Part shown: in pieces, positions 34,244-43,333 of the stretch
Position numbering within the stretch: the first letter of the stretch is position 1
Layout: each line of letters opens with the position of its first letter
DNA from: Nitrospiraceae bacterium
Lineage (GTDB): Bacteria; Nitrospirota; Nitrospiria; Nitrospirales; UBA8639
DNA length: 64,000 nt
Direction of reading: 5' to 3'
Assembly (NCBI GenBank): GCA_020632635.1
Contig: JACKFE010000001.1
Location: 806,001 to 870,000, forward strand
Notes under the pieces: model-generated
What the model saw: only the letters and a program-made list of their open reading frames with translations
What the model was told of the DNA's origin: nothing
The model's database searches: none
Program-made: the position numbers and the translations under genes

Positions 34244-35530
34244 ATGGTCGCTTCTCCCCATTCCTTGTTAATCGGCATGCTGACCGGCATTGTCGGCGGA
34301 ATCATGCTAGGTGGCTTCTCTCCCGCTATGGGTCAGAACTGTGAATTTATCGGCGAATTATTTCTTCAAGGTCTGTTTGCGTTAGTTGTGCCTCTGGTCG
34401 TGAGTTCCATGATCGTAGGAATCACCAGTCTTGGTGATATTAGGCAGTTGGGCCCCTTAGGCTTTCGAACCGTCCTCTTTTTTTTGTCGACCACTGGATT
34501 GGCAGTGTTGCTTGGGCTCATCCTGGTTACGGTCATTCATCCGGGAACACCAATAGCCCCCTCAACGATGGAAACATCTACCTCTTTCATGGTTGAACGG
34601 GTGCATGATAAGCCTTCAACCCTCATCGATTTATTCAAAACTATTCTCACCAGTCTCGTTCCAAAAAATTTATTTGCGGCGATGGCAGAAACCCAAATTT
34701 TGCCATTGATTGTCTTTTCTCTGGTCTTTGGGGGAGTCTTAACCACCATCGGCGAGAAAGGGCTCCCCGTCATCCGATTATTCGAAGGCATTAATGAAGC
34801 CATGATGGCCATCGTTCACCTTCTGATGTGGGTAGCCCCGGTAGGCATTGGCGCATTGATTGCGGGACGGCTGGGGGAAGCAGGCGGATTTTCTGGTTTT
34901 TGGCCTCAACTAGCCAGCTTGAGTGCATATGTCGGAACCGTCTTGGGAGCCCTGGCTCTGCATGGCTTGATCCTACTTCCTTTCATTTTACGATTCCTGG
35001 GGAAACGGTCGGTACCGCACTATGCGAAAGCCATGAGTACCCCCCTCATGACCGCGTTTTCCACAAGTTCCAGTTCGGCCACTCTTCCACTGACATTGGA
35101 AAGCTTAATTGAAGAGGCCCACGTCTCTCGGCGGGTGGTGAGTTTTGTGGTTCCCCTAGGGGCCACCATCAACATGAACGGCACCGCACTGTACGAAGCC
35201 GTGGCTGCCATGTTCATTGCCCAAACCTATGGGATTGAAATGGGAGTGGGGGAAACCATCATTGTGTTAATCACAGCCACCCTTTCAGCGATCGGAGCGG
35301 CCGGAATTCCGGAAGCTGGCCTCGTCACGATGGTTATTGTATTGAAAGCCGTGGATCTACCCATTGAAGGTATTTCGTTAATCCTCGTCGTAGACTGGTT
35401 TCTGGACCGCTGCCGCACCATGATTAATGTATGGGGAGATGCGGTCGGGGCCGCCGTCATTGATCACTGGGAAGATCAGCAAAAAAATACCGGTTCCAGT
35501 TCAACGCCCCCTCTCACATCACATCCTTGA
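34244..35530 (+). CDS. Dicarboxylate/amino acid:cation symporter
   Basis: The 428-residue inner-membrane carrier belongs to the DAACS (GltP/DctA) family. Signatures include the serine-rich hairpin STSSSSATLPLT (about residue 270), NMNGTALYEAVAAMF and the C-terminal DWFLDRCRTMINVWGDAVGA. It imports C4-dicarboxylates or acidic amino acids with sodium or protons. For a lithoautotroph it would scavenge organic acids or support osmoprotection. It stands alone. Confidence 0.9.
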   Translation: MVASPHSLLIGMLTGIVGGIMLGGFSPAMGQNCEFIGELFLQGLFALVVPLVVSSMIVGITSLGDIRQLGPLGFRTVLFFLSTTGLAVLLGLILVTVIHPGTPIAPSTMETSTSFMVERVHDKPSTLIDLFKTILTSLVPKNLFAAMAETQILPLIVFSLVFGGVLTTIGEKGLPVIRLFEGINEAMMAIVHLLMWVAPVGIGALIAGRLGEAGGFSGFWPQLASLSAYVGTVLGALALHGLILLPFILRFLGKRSVPHYAKAMSTPLMTAFSTSSSSATLPLTLESLIEEAHVSRRVVSFVVPLGATINMNGTALYEAVAAMFIAQTYGIEMGVGETIIVLITATLSAIGAAGIPEAGLVTMVIVLKAVDLPIEGISLILVVDWFLDRCRTMINVWGDAVGAAVIDHWEDQQKNTGSSSTPPLTSHP

Positions 35531-35542
35531 TATTAGATCCTC

Positions 35543-36523
35543 TTAGAGACCCTCTCGATCTGCTCTGGGAATGAGAAGTTTGGCTTCGATAAAGTCTTCA
35601 TGAGTCAATTCCATACCTTTTGCCAGACTCCGAATTTCTTCGATTTCTTCGTAAGACGTATGATGGGCCGCGTTCGCCACCTGAAATAAACAAGACAGAA
35701 ACGCTTTCCGTTCCGTTCTGGTCGCATGGGCATTGAATCCCTTCACCAACCGCACGCCATCCAATCCCCGAAACACTCGATGATGACTGATTTCGGTAAT
35801 TAACTGGGCTTCAAGGGCAGAGACTTTCCACTTCGTCTGTAAAATTTCTTTCATGACCTGCATTTCTTCTGGAGAGATGTCATGATCAACGCCTGCCACG
35901 CGCGCCATGAGACCTGCAGCCAAACACAGTTTGCGAATCACATGATCCTCTAAATCGATCGTCATCCCTCTCGCCCGAAGTTCCATGGTCACCTGAACAT
36001 AAATGGTATTTTTAATGAAATCTTCAAGGCGCCGTTCCCTGTCCAGATCATCGGCATCATGTTGCCCACGGAAACCCAGGATCCATCTGAGCGGCCGTTG
36101 AAGATGTTCAAGGAATCCCTGACTTCTTTCTTCGATATCCTGCTGAAGTTGACGAACGACTGAACTCTGCGGGTGATTATCCTGAGTATCAGGAGGAATT
36201 AACCCGTTGAGAACCTCCAATACCAGGCGACGATCAGCCGAGGAAGTCATGCGCTGGAGAACCCTGGTGCATAATCGTTCCCGTTCGGCCGCCGTGACCG
36301 GAGAAGCCATATAGAGTTCAAGTTCCATCCATTCTTCCCCGGAAATATCCGGAAGTTGAAAAAGCAATTCCTTCAGTCCGTTCACCTCGGCATTTGATAA
36401 TTCCCCATCTGCCCAAGCCGCCGCAATGAATAACTTCCCAAGATCAAGAATAAATCGTGGATCTGCCATAGCCTTCGCTGCCTTCCTCATGAATGAGTGA
36501 ACATTCGACTGACAGGCCTCCAT
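35543..36523 (-). CDS. TerB-domain protein
   Basis: The 326-residue soluble protein is alpha-helical with two TerB-like halves. The first, near residues 22-110, contains DLGKLFIAAAWADGELSNAE. The second, near 205-320, contains VAGVDHDISPEEMQVMKEIL. The acidic D-x-x-x-S/E turns match the metal-binding helix corners of the tellurite-resistance TerB family. A role in membrane stress or metal sensing is the usual assumption; nothing nearby confirms it. It begins at an ATG at 36523 with a modest ribosome site. Confidence 0.7.
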   Translation of the reverse strand: MEACQSNVHSFMRKAAKAMADPRFILDLGKLFIAAAWADGELSNAEVNGLKELLFQLPDISGEEWMELELYMASPVTAAERERLCTRVLQRMTSSADRRLVLEVLNGLIPPDTQDNHPQSSVVRQLQQDIEERSQGFLEHLQRPLRWILGFRGQHDADDLDRERRLEDFIKNTIYVQVTMELRARGMTIDLEDHVIRKLCLAAGLMARVAGVDHDISPEEMQVMKEILQTKWKVSALEAQLITEISHHRVFRGLDGVRLVKGFNAHATRTERKAFLSCLFQVANAAHHTSYEEIEEIRSLAKGMELTHEDFIEAKLLIPRADREGL

Positions 36524-36641
36524 CCTATCGAGCCCGTTCTTTCTTGTTCAGTATAACGAAGACAGTAGATGGGAAGCAGTCACCATCAGCGGATCCTCCG
36601 ATTCACCGCCGACTCAGTTTCAGAGAAACGGCCGAAGAGGC

Positions 36642-37130
36642 CTATGGGACGAAGTTGAGAAATCCTTTGAGAAGGTCCTTCCAGGTAATTAAACCGAGGA
36701 GACTCCCATCGGAAGACACGACTGGCAGACAAGACACCTTTTTTGTAATCATCAGCTCGGCCGCGTCCTGCAATGTTGTCGTGACACTGGCCACAATCAG
36801 GTGATGCGACATAATCTGGTGAGCACGCTTTGACAGGGTGGCAAGATCACGCGTGGTTTCGGATAGCGTTCCCACATAGGGGCTGACGGCTTTGAGCAGA
36901 TCCCGATCAGAAATAATTCCGACCAGTTTCCCTTGCTCAACAACCATGAGATGATGAAACGGAAATGTTTGGAAGATGCCTTTGACATTGGCGAGCGTTT
37001 CGTCCATCCCAACCGTCACCACGCGGGTGGTCATGAAATGCACGATGGTTTGTTGAGCAAGATCGAGCTGGGTTTCCATTGAACGGGTATCAGGGCTAAG
37101 GGTATTCCACAAACTCCTGGCCATTTTCAT
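36642..37130 (-). CDS. CBS-domain pair protein
   Basis: The 162-residue protein contains two CBS domains in tandem (about residues 30-90 and 100-160) and little else. Segments such as FMTTRVVTVGMDETLANVKG, GKLVGIISDRDLLKAV and CLPVVSSDGSLLGLITWKDL are characteristic. The pair usually binds adenine nucleotides. The start at 37130 (MKMARS) was preferred over a TTG at 37163. The gene lies downstream of a receiver gene, but a 200-base gap separates them. Confidence 0.85.
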   Translation of the reverse strand: MKMARSLWNTLSPDTRSMETQLDLAQQTIVHFMTTRVVTVGMDETLANVKGIFQTFPFHHLMVVEQGKLVGIISDRDLLKAVSPYVGTLSETTRDLATLSKRAHQIMSHHLIVASVTTTLQDAAELMITKKVSCLPVVSSDGSLLGLITWKDLLKGFLNFVP

Positions 37131-37330
37131 GGTATCTTTCGGCCAATAGCCAAGAAAAATCAAATCAGAACAAGAAAAATTTTCCCGCTCATGAGGCCTC
37201 TTCTCATCGCTACCCTGTTTTTCGGATAACTGCGGATTTCAGGCGGGCCATAGAACCACGGTCCTCATGAGCGATGAGGACATGAATATTCATAGGTCCT
37301 CATCCGGTTTCACCAGTGAGAACGTCTGAC

Positions 37331-37735
37331 TTATGAGTTCAATTGAGGATCTTCGAGTGCCAACGAAAGCGCCATCAGAAACTTTGGATAATCCAATGGC
37401 TTCTCAAAAATAGCAAAGGCTCCCCACTCCAAGAGCTGTCGCTCGATGTCCTTATTTAAATTTCCACTCATTAGAATGACTCGAATGCCCTGTCCGTGCA
37501 CCCGGTAGGACAGGGCTTTCAAAAAATTCAACCCATTGATGATTGGCATGTGCAAATCCGTCACAATGACATCCACCGACAGGCCTTCATCCAATAAGGT
37601 CAGAGCTTCTACCCCTCCATCCGCCTCGCGACAGTTGTATCCCTCATGTTCCAGAATGAGCCGAGTGGACCGGCGAACAGCCGGATCATCGTCAACAAGC
37701 AAAATGTGGATATTGTGAGGTGGACGAATGGACAT
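37331..37735 (-). CDS. Single-domain response regulator
   Basis: The 134-residue protein is a stand-alone receiver. The acidic pocket is in LLVDDDPAVRR, the phospho-acceptor Asp in VTDLHMPIINGL, the Thr/Ser switch in VILMSGNL and the conserved Lys in FEKPLDY. There is no output domain, so it acts by protein contact as in CheY- or Spo0F-like relays. The cognate kinase was not seen in the window. Confidence 0.9.
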   Translation of the reverse strand: MSIRPPHNIHILLVDDDPAVRRSTRLILEHEGYNCREADGGVEALTLLDEGLSVDVIVTDLHMPIINGLNFLKALSYRVHGQGIRVILMSGNLNKDIERQLLEWGAFAIFEKPLDYPKFLMALSLALEDPQLNS

Positions 37736-38216
37736 AACCAGGAAAATGTTAGCAGCCGACTGGATAAAACCCTTCCTCTTGACCGGACTCCCACCAACCT
37801 ATTCATTTGATACGCGTGAAAGAGTTTGAGTCCTTGTCTGCAAAACATTAGCCAATTCATGATATCCTTACTCATTATCCATCAACCTATTGTTTACAAT
37901 GATATTTTTTACATTTAGAGCAGTTCATGTCCTCGGACAATCAGCATGAGGATCACAAATGTTATCTTTTTAGATACATTATGTATCTCATTGGTTGGCT
38001 GGAATGGGTGTTGGGCTTAGCTTTCTGGATTTCACCATCTCAAGAGCTATTCGACACTTCTGCCGTTCAAGGCACTTTAAAGAGGAGAGTCCATTTAGCA
38101 CTAACATTCTGCTGGAGGTCCTCACCAAAAAAAATAGCGCGTTTGATACTCTGGGGATAAAGGTGATAAAAACTGCGGCAGGCCACGAGGATCACCCAAT
38201 ACCAAGGAAGGGGACT
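37736..38216. other. Divergent intergenic region before the dioxygenase gene
   Basis: This 481-base gap lies between the receiver gene (minus) and the oxygenase gene (plus). A 77-codon frame at 37927-38160 has an ATG but poor context and was not accepted. An AAGGAAGGGG ribosome site lies just before the oxygenase start. Nothing else was recognised. Confidence 0.5.
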
Positions 38217-38867
38217 ATGCGAATCCCTTTTTATCAGTTCAACCCTGAAACCTTTTCATTTATCGATGACCCGGTATTGATCTTGGAAGACTTTTGGAGC
38301 GCGGAGGAACGACGTCAATTTCGTTCAGCCATGGAGCGCGCCACATGGACGTCCTTAACCGACATGCCCGCTGTGGCGCAAGCATTTCCGAATTGTGGAA
38401 ATTGGTTGAAAGCCGATATTGGGGGGCCTGAAGCCTCACACTTTCTCGAACGCGTTGGGATGCCATGCATCGCCAACTATATCGAATCGTTTCCAAATAT
38501 TAAAAACCGGCATGTGAACTTTAATTTCTATTCCTACAAGGCAGGGGATTGCCTCCCAACCCATGATGACACCGACGACGCCTATACCTATGCCAAAGGG
38601 CGAAAACCACCGACCCGACGTTTGGCCCTCGCCACCTATTTTCATGAAGAGTGGCATCCGGATTGGGGTGGAGAACTGATCATGTATGGCCCTCCCGCCA
38701 ACCCAGGACAACAAACATCATTGCAAGTTACCCACTGCATTCCTCCGTCACCTGGGTCCTTGGCCATATTTGCGGTGCCACGCCAACACCGCGTATGTCG
38801 AGTGGATGCCTTGGCCGGCGAGCAGAAACGGCTGTCAATCGCCGGCTGGTTTATGACGGAACATTGA
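38217..38867 (+). CDS. 2-oxoglutarate/Fe(II)-dependent dioxygenase
   Basis: The 216-residue protein is a double-stranded beta-helix hydroxylase like prolyl 4-hydroxylases. The Fe(II) triad is His116-x-Asp118 in PTHDDTDDAY and His191 in PRQHRVCRV; Arg205 in KRLSIAGWF probably holds 2-oxoglutarate. The start at 38217 follows AAGGAAGGGG and gives the expected N-terminus; the frame is open upstream to 37995 but without a better start. The substrate is unknown. Confidence 0.85.
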   Translation: MRIPFYQFNPETFSFIDDPVLILEDFWSAEERRQFRSAMERATWTSLTDMPAVAQAFPNCGNWLKADIGGPEASHFLERVGMPCIANYIESFPNIKNRHVNFNFYSYKAGDCLPTHDDTDDAYTYAKGRKPPTRRLALATYFHEEWHPDWGGELIMYGPPANPGQQTSLQVTHCIPPSPGSLAIFAVPRQHRVCRVDALAGEQKRLSIAGWFMTEH

Positions 38868-38929
38868 TAATTTTCGAGGCTGTCGCGGAAAGCCCGCATA
38901 ATTCGTTTTCGCTTGTTATTTTGACATTT

Positions 38930-39850
38930 GTGGCTTCTCCTATTCCAAGACCTCCATCGATTCTCCTCTTTGGTGCCACCTCCATTCTGGGGTTTCATAT
39001 AGCTCGACGATTCCCTCACGCTCTGGTGCCCTTCACTTCACCTGGCAATACTTCTCCGACAGTCCAAGAATGGGCCACACTCAACCTGGAAGATCCTGAG
39101 TGGGTGAAGAAGGTGTTCAGTCAGCACCAACCAGATATTCTGCTGTACTGTCACGCGGTCTGTGATGTGCCAAAGTGCGAGGCCGATCCGGCTTGGGCCT
39201 ACGAGGTCAACGTGGGGCATCTCAACCGAGTGTTAAGTTTTCTACCTGAAACGACTCGCTTGGTGTATGTGTCCTCGGATCATGTGTTTGGCGGGGATGG
39301 CGTCTATCATGAACACGCTCCCCCCTGTCCGATTAGCGTGTATGGGAGAACTCGTGTCGAAGCGGAGCAGATGGTCTTCAGGAGGCCTGGATCATTGGTG
39401 ATTCGAACCGGCTTGGCCATTGGGCCTTCCCCCAATGGACGCACCGGACATTTAGACTGGCTGCGTTACCGCACGCAGCAGAACTTGCCCATCACAATCG
39501 TGGAAGATGAATATCGCTCGACGGTATGGGCGGAAGATTTAGCTGTGCGGGTGATGAGTCTGGCAACCAGTCCGGTCACCGGCATTCGCCATATTTCGGC
39601 AACCCAGGCGATCTCAAGAGTCACTTTGGCCAATTTTTTGTTGAACGCCTTGGGACGGGAGACTGATTTTTACCGGGAAAGCCGATTTCAACGTTCAGCA
39701 CCCCATTTAGGGAAGGTTGAGTTAACGAGCCTCTTTTCGGATACCCTGGCCCAACCCTTAGCCAGCGTGCTTGACGGCCACCCCGTCAACACCCCTCTTC
39801 TTTCACGACGATTGTCTGACCCGCCGATCGTTGAGGCCAGCCAACTGTAA
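38930..39850 (+). CDS. NAD(P)-dependent sugar reductase/epimerase (RmlD-like)
   Basis: This 306-residue short-chain dehydrogenase is related to dTDP-4-dehydrorhamnose reductase. The nucleotide motif is ILLFGATSILG near the start, followed by YVSSDHVFGGDG and the Tyr-x3-Lys-like helix YGRTRVEAEQ, in which the usual Lys of the catalytic pair is Arg. The start is uncertain: GTG 38930 was chosen, and a TTG at 38921 is equally possible. Its 3' end overlaps the convergent NUDIX gene by 48 bases. Confidence 0.8.
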   Translation: MASPIPRPPSILLFGATSILGFHIARRFPHALVPFTSPGNTSPTVQEWATLNLEDPEWVKKVFSQHQPDILLYCHAVCDVPKCEADPAWAYEVNVGHLNRVLSFLPETTRLVYVSSDHVFGGDGVYHEHAPPCPISVYGRTRVEAEQMVFRRPGSLVIRTGLAIGPSPNGRTGHLDWLRYRTQQNLPITIVEDEYRSTVWAEDLAVRVMSLATSPVTGIRHISATQAISRVTLANFLLNALGRETDFYRESRFQRSAPHLGKVELTSLFSDTLAQPLASVLDGHPVNTPLLSRRLSDPPIVEASQL

Positions 39851-40351
39851 GCCAATAATCGTCTTGGCATCTCTGATCGTGCCATCGTGAATTTTCGACA
39901 ACGCCACCTCCAGGGGCCATTCGACCACTTCAAGGACTTCATCATGATCTAAATGTTGTTTCCCTCGTTGTAAATCCGACGCCTGATAAATATGGATCAC
40001 TTCATCTGTAAAGCCTGGCGCAGTCCAAATACTGGTGAGTAAGGTCAAGGTCCCTGCGCAATAGCCCACTTCTTCCTCCAGTTCACGAGCCGCGCACACT
40101 GTTGGATCTTCTTGGTGATCTAACTTTCCGGCAGGAATTTCATAGATAAACCCACCTGCCGCATGCCGTAGTTGGCGGATGAGCACGACCCGACCATCTG
40201 ATGTCAGAGGCACGACTGCTGATGCCCCAGGATGGCGAAGAATTTCTAAGGTGGTGGTTTTGCCGTTTGGCAATTCAACCGTATCCAGATCGAGTTTCAG
40301 CACTTTCCCGGTATACATCCGTTCTGAGGAGATGAGCCGTTCCTCTGCCAT
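39803..40351 (-). CDS. NUDIX hydrolase (ADP-ribose pyrophosphatase-like)
   Basis: The 182-residue enzyme carries an intact NUDIX box, GKLDHQEDPTVCAARELEEEVGY, with the Gly-x5-Glu-x7-Arg-Glu-x-x-Glu-Glu metal site. The N-terminal beta-sheet and IYEIPAGKL are typical of the ADP-sugar hydrolase branch. Its 3' end overlaps the convergent reductase gene by 48 bases, so the two transcripts are antisense at their ends. It lies just after gcvT on the same strand. Confidence 0.9.
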   Translation of the reverse strand: MAEERLISSERMYTGKVLKLDLDTVELPNGKTTTLEILRHPGASAVVPLTSDGRVVLIRQLRHAAGGFIYEIPAGKLDHQEDPTVCAARELEEEVGYCAGTLTLLTSIWTAPGFTDEVIHIYQASDLQRGKQHLDHDEVLEVVEWPLEVALSKIHDGTIRDAKTIIGLQLAGLNDRRVRQSS

Positions 40352-40373
40352 ATTTTCCGCCTTTTTTCAGATC

Positions 40374-41471
40374 CTATCGCTTGGGACGCTTATAAAACGG
40401 CACGTTCACGACCTGCGCTTCCACGAGTTTTCCCCGAATGTCGATCTGGATACTCGTCCCTTCGATACCAAGAGCTAGCGGGAGAAAACCCATCCCAATC
40501 CCTTTCTGTAGGACTGGAGAAAAATTCCCGCTGGTCACCACTCCTACTGGCTGTGCATCTCGGGTGATCGTCATATCATGACGAGGAATGCCTCGCTCTA
40601 TCATGTGAAAACCCACCAATTGCTTGGATGGACCATGAGCGTGCTGTTCCCATAGGGCCGCCCTTCCTAAAAATTCGCCTTTCTCCCAGGATACGACCCA
40701 TTCCGCATGAGCTTCCAATGGAGAAATTCGTTCATCCATATCATTGCCATAGAGCAGATAGCCCACATCCAATCGCAATAAATCGCGCGCGCCTAAGCCA
40801 ACCGGCTTCACCCCGACAGGCACGCCTATGTTCATTAATGCTTCCCAGGCCTTTGGGGCCTCTTGTGCCGGAAGGTACCATTCATAGCCGATCTCTCCGG
40901 TATAGCCGGTCCGGCTGAGAAATCCGGACCATCCGTTGGCCGTCACTTCACACCCCCGTTTGGGTTTCAGTTGGTCCACATCTGACCCCAAAAGGTTCCG
41001 CATGAGCAGAGGCGAGGCTGGACCTTGAATGGCAATTTGCGCCAAGTCCCCAGAAACGTCCTGAATGACCGCTTGAGGAAAGGCTGACTGTTGGTGAGCG
41101 AGAAACCAATGCAAGATTTTTTCTCGATTGGAGGCATTCGCACACACAAGAAATTGATCAGTGTCGGTTTTGTAGACAAAGATGTCATCCAAAATACCTC
41201 CATCCTCCCGGCACACCATGGAATATTGCGCCTGCCCGATCTCCAGTCGGCTGACATCATTGGTGGTGAGCGATTGCAAACAGGCTTCGGCCTGCTCTCC
41301 GGATACTCGAATCCGACCCATATGGCTGACATCAAACAGACCAACGGCCTGCCTCACGGCATGATACTCATCGAGCACCCCGGTATACTGAATGGGCATG
41401 AGCCAACCGGCGAAATCAACTAATTTGGCATGATGCGATTGATGCCATGAGATCAGTGGTGTTTCTTGCAT
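40374..41471 (-). CDS. gcvT: Aminomethyltransferase, T protein of the glycine cleavage system
   Basis: This 365-residue protein transfers the methylene group from GcvH-bound aminomethyl to tetrahydrofolate. Signatures are FAGWLMPIQYTG, GLFDVSHMGRI near the start, QYSMVCREDGGILDDIFVYK and RTGYTGEIGYEWYLP. The start at ATG 41471 (MQETPLISWH) was preferred over a TTG 27 bases upstream. It precedes the NUDIX gene by 22 bases on the same strand and probably shares its transcript. Confidence 0.95.
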   Translation of the reverse strand: MQETPLISWHQSHHAKLVDFAGWLMPIQYTGVLDEYHAVRQAVGLFDVSHMGRIRVSGEQAEACLQSLTTNDVSRLEIGQAQYSMVCREDGGILDDIFVYKTDTDQFLVCANASNREKILHWFLAHQQSAFPQAVIQDVSGDLAQIAIQGPASPLLMRNLLGSDVDQLKPKRGCEVTANGWSGFLSRTGYTGEIGYEWYLPAQEAPKAWEALMNIGVPVGVKPVGLGARDLLRLDVGYLLYGNDMDERISPLEAHAEWVVSWEKGEFLGRAALWEQHAHGPSKQLVGFHMIERGIPRHDMTITRDAQPVGVVTSGNFSPVLQKGIGMGFLPLALGIEGTSIQIDIRGKLVEAQVVNVPFYKRPKR

Positions 41472-41524
41472 ACTTGAAAGCGAATCCGTGTTTTCCAACC
41501 GTTTGGGGTAAGATGTAGTTCACA

Positions 41525-41986
41525 TTATCGAAGATCCAATAATTCCACTTCGAAGATCAGCGTCGCCTGAGGGGGAATCACATTTCCGGCTCCCCTAGCC
41601 CCATATCCCAATTGTGGAGGAATGGTGAGTTTCCGAACGCCTCCGATATGCATACCTTCTACCCCTTCATCCCATCCTTTAATCACCTGTCCCGCACCAA
41701 GGCGAAAGGCAAATGGCTCCCCACGATCTTTGGAACTGTCGAATTGCGTACCGTCTGTCAGCCAACCTGTGTAATGCACAAAGGCTGTTTCTCCTGCATG
41801 GGCTTCCCGGCCTGCTCCCTTCTGTAGATCCACATATTGAAGACCCGAGGGAGTGGTCGTGCTTGGCGGCTCTCCAGCTAGACCGCCAACCGGCAATATG
41901 GTCATACTGAGAAGCAAGAAGAGCCCATACCAAGCGAGCCCCTTGCAGATGATGTTCTCACACATTTGGCTTCTAGGCGTATTCAT
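41525..41986 (-). CDS. FKBP-type peptidyl-prolyl isomerase, exported
   Basis: The 153-residue protein has an N-terminal membrane or signal helix (GLAWYGLFLLLSMTILPVGGLAG) and a FKBP domain. FKBP features are GETAFVHYTGWLTDGTQFDS, FRLGAGQVIKGWDEGVEGM and LGYGARGAGNVIPPQATLIFEVEL. It folds proline-containing proteins in the periplasm. ATG 41986 was chosen because AAAGGAGA lies 7 bases before it. Confidence 0.93.
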   Translation of the reverse strand: MNTPRSQMCENIICKGLAWYGLFLLLSMTILPVGGLAGEPPSTTTPSGLQYVDLQKGAGREAHAGETAFVHYTGWLTDGTQFDSSKDRGEPFAFRLGAGQVIKGWDEGVEGMHIGGVRKLTIPPQLGYGARGAGNVIPPQATLIFEVELLDLR

Positions 41987-42059
41987 GCCCAATCTCCTTT
42001 TCAAATTTCAAACCACCGGTGAATAGGTCGACTGCATTTCCACTTTTCTGAGCAGGACA

Positions 42060-43235
42060 TTACGTGTCATAAAACAATGCCAAACTGGCGGTATATCCGT
42101 GCAGAAAGTTTTTTCCCCCCACTGGGCCGAACTCCCCGCCAGCGAAAAATCCGGCAACAGGAATGGGGCCGAATCGCTCGTGAACGGCGGAAATATCATG
42201 GTGGTCCGTGGCAAAAAACCGTTGTCCTCGCCCATTGCAACTAAACAAGAGCCCTCCTTGGGGATCACGATGAGGAACAGCTTGTTGTTCTTTCACCAAA
42301 AGACGGTTGAGATCATCGCTAGCCGCGACATTATCCCGAATATGAAATTGAATGGTTTGGCCTTCTTGTAAAAAATCCCCCACGACTAGGCTTCCATCCG
42401 TTCGGTTCGCTCCCAACAAACCACGAATCAAGAAATCTCCCTGGGCAAAATCGGCCCGATATTCATCCATCGCAATGCCCACTTGCACCCCCAACAATGC
42501 CTGCTTCCGAGCGACCGACGGTAAGGCTTGGATGGTGGATTCCAATCGTTCAATGGGAGACGATCCACCTAACTCGTACAGCACATTCCGGTCGGCTCTT
42601 GTTACGACATACCGTTCTCCAATTGGCCTACAGCCTTGGGATACCACTGCCCTGACCTGCGCTCCGCTTTGAATCACCACTCCGACAACACCGGCATCCA
42701 CGACAGCATCATTGAGTATGAGCCGATGACCTTCCGTCTCTCCCCCACTCCCGGCAAAACCGCCGATGACCTGCAGCCCCTCTCCAGCTTGCTCAAATCT
42801 GGCTAATAATTCATGGATAGGGGTCGTGAGAGGATCGGCGAACATCAAGCAACTCACACCTCCTCCTTCTCCGGTCAGTTCATCAGGCCACCCTTCTAAC
42901 AGAGGAGGATCCTGAGAAAAGTTCGGTGTCAGACGGAGCGGGAAAGCTCGCAGGCCTGGCTGGGATAACCCCCACAGAATCAATGCCGGTTGATCTTCAA
43001 ATTCGTGATGACCTCCAATAACACCATCTCCCAAGCATCCTAATAACGTCCTGGGATGCAAACTGGCCTGGATCACATCCACAATTTTTTCGAGATCATT
43101 CAGAAAATGAGCTGAGAAAAAACAACAGGCCAAATGGCATTCTTGCTTTCCCAATTCCTGATGAACCGAATGGGAAACCGTCTGCGCGGCATATTGGGGA
43201 TCAGAGTGGTTAGAAACAGAGACAGCACATTGCAT
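42060..43235 (-). CDS. FIST-domain sensory protein
   Basis: The 391-residue protein consists of FIST N- and C-terminal domains. The N-terminal domain includes the conserved GCLGDGVIGG block (near residue 75). The C-terminal part has GGLLFSCNGRGQRFF and PIPVAGFFAGGEFGPVGGKNFLH. FIST proteins are thought to sense small molecules, often amino acids, and to work with signalling partners. It carries no output domain itself. Confidence 0.85.
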   Translation of the reverse strand: MQCAVSVSNHSDPQYAAQTVSHSVHQELGKQECHLACCFFSAHFLNDLEKIVDVIQASLHPRTLLGCLGDGVIGGHHEFEDQPALILWGLSQPGLRAFPLRLTPNFSQDPPLLEGWPDELTGEGGGVSCLMFADPLTTPIHELLARFEQAGEGLQVIGGFAGSGGETEGHRLILNDAVVDAGVVGVVIQSGAQVRAVVSQGCRPIGERYVVTRADRNVLYELGGSSPIERLESTIQALPSVARKQALLGVQVGIAMDEYRADFAQGDFLIRGLLGANRTDGSLVVGDFLQEGQTIQFHIRDNVAASDDLNRLLVKEQQAVPHRDPQGGLLFSCNGRGQRFFATDHHDISAVHERFGPIPVAGFFAGGEFGPVGGKNFLHGYTASLALFYDT

Positions 43236-43333
43236 AATTGGTAACCGGAAACCAAGTCTAACAACCTATCATCAGGGTGTCCAGGGAGAAGGGAAATCTG
43301 AAAAGGAAGGCACCGAGGTGAATGAACTAACCC

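Noticed and set aside
37927..38160. 77-codon frame before the dioxygenase gene
   Set aside because: It has a weak start context and no similarity to any known family. A hydrophobic stretch alone was not enough.
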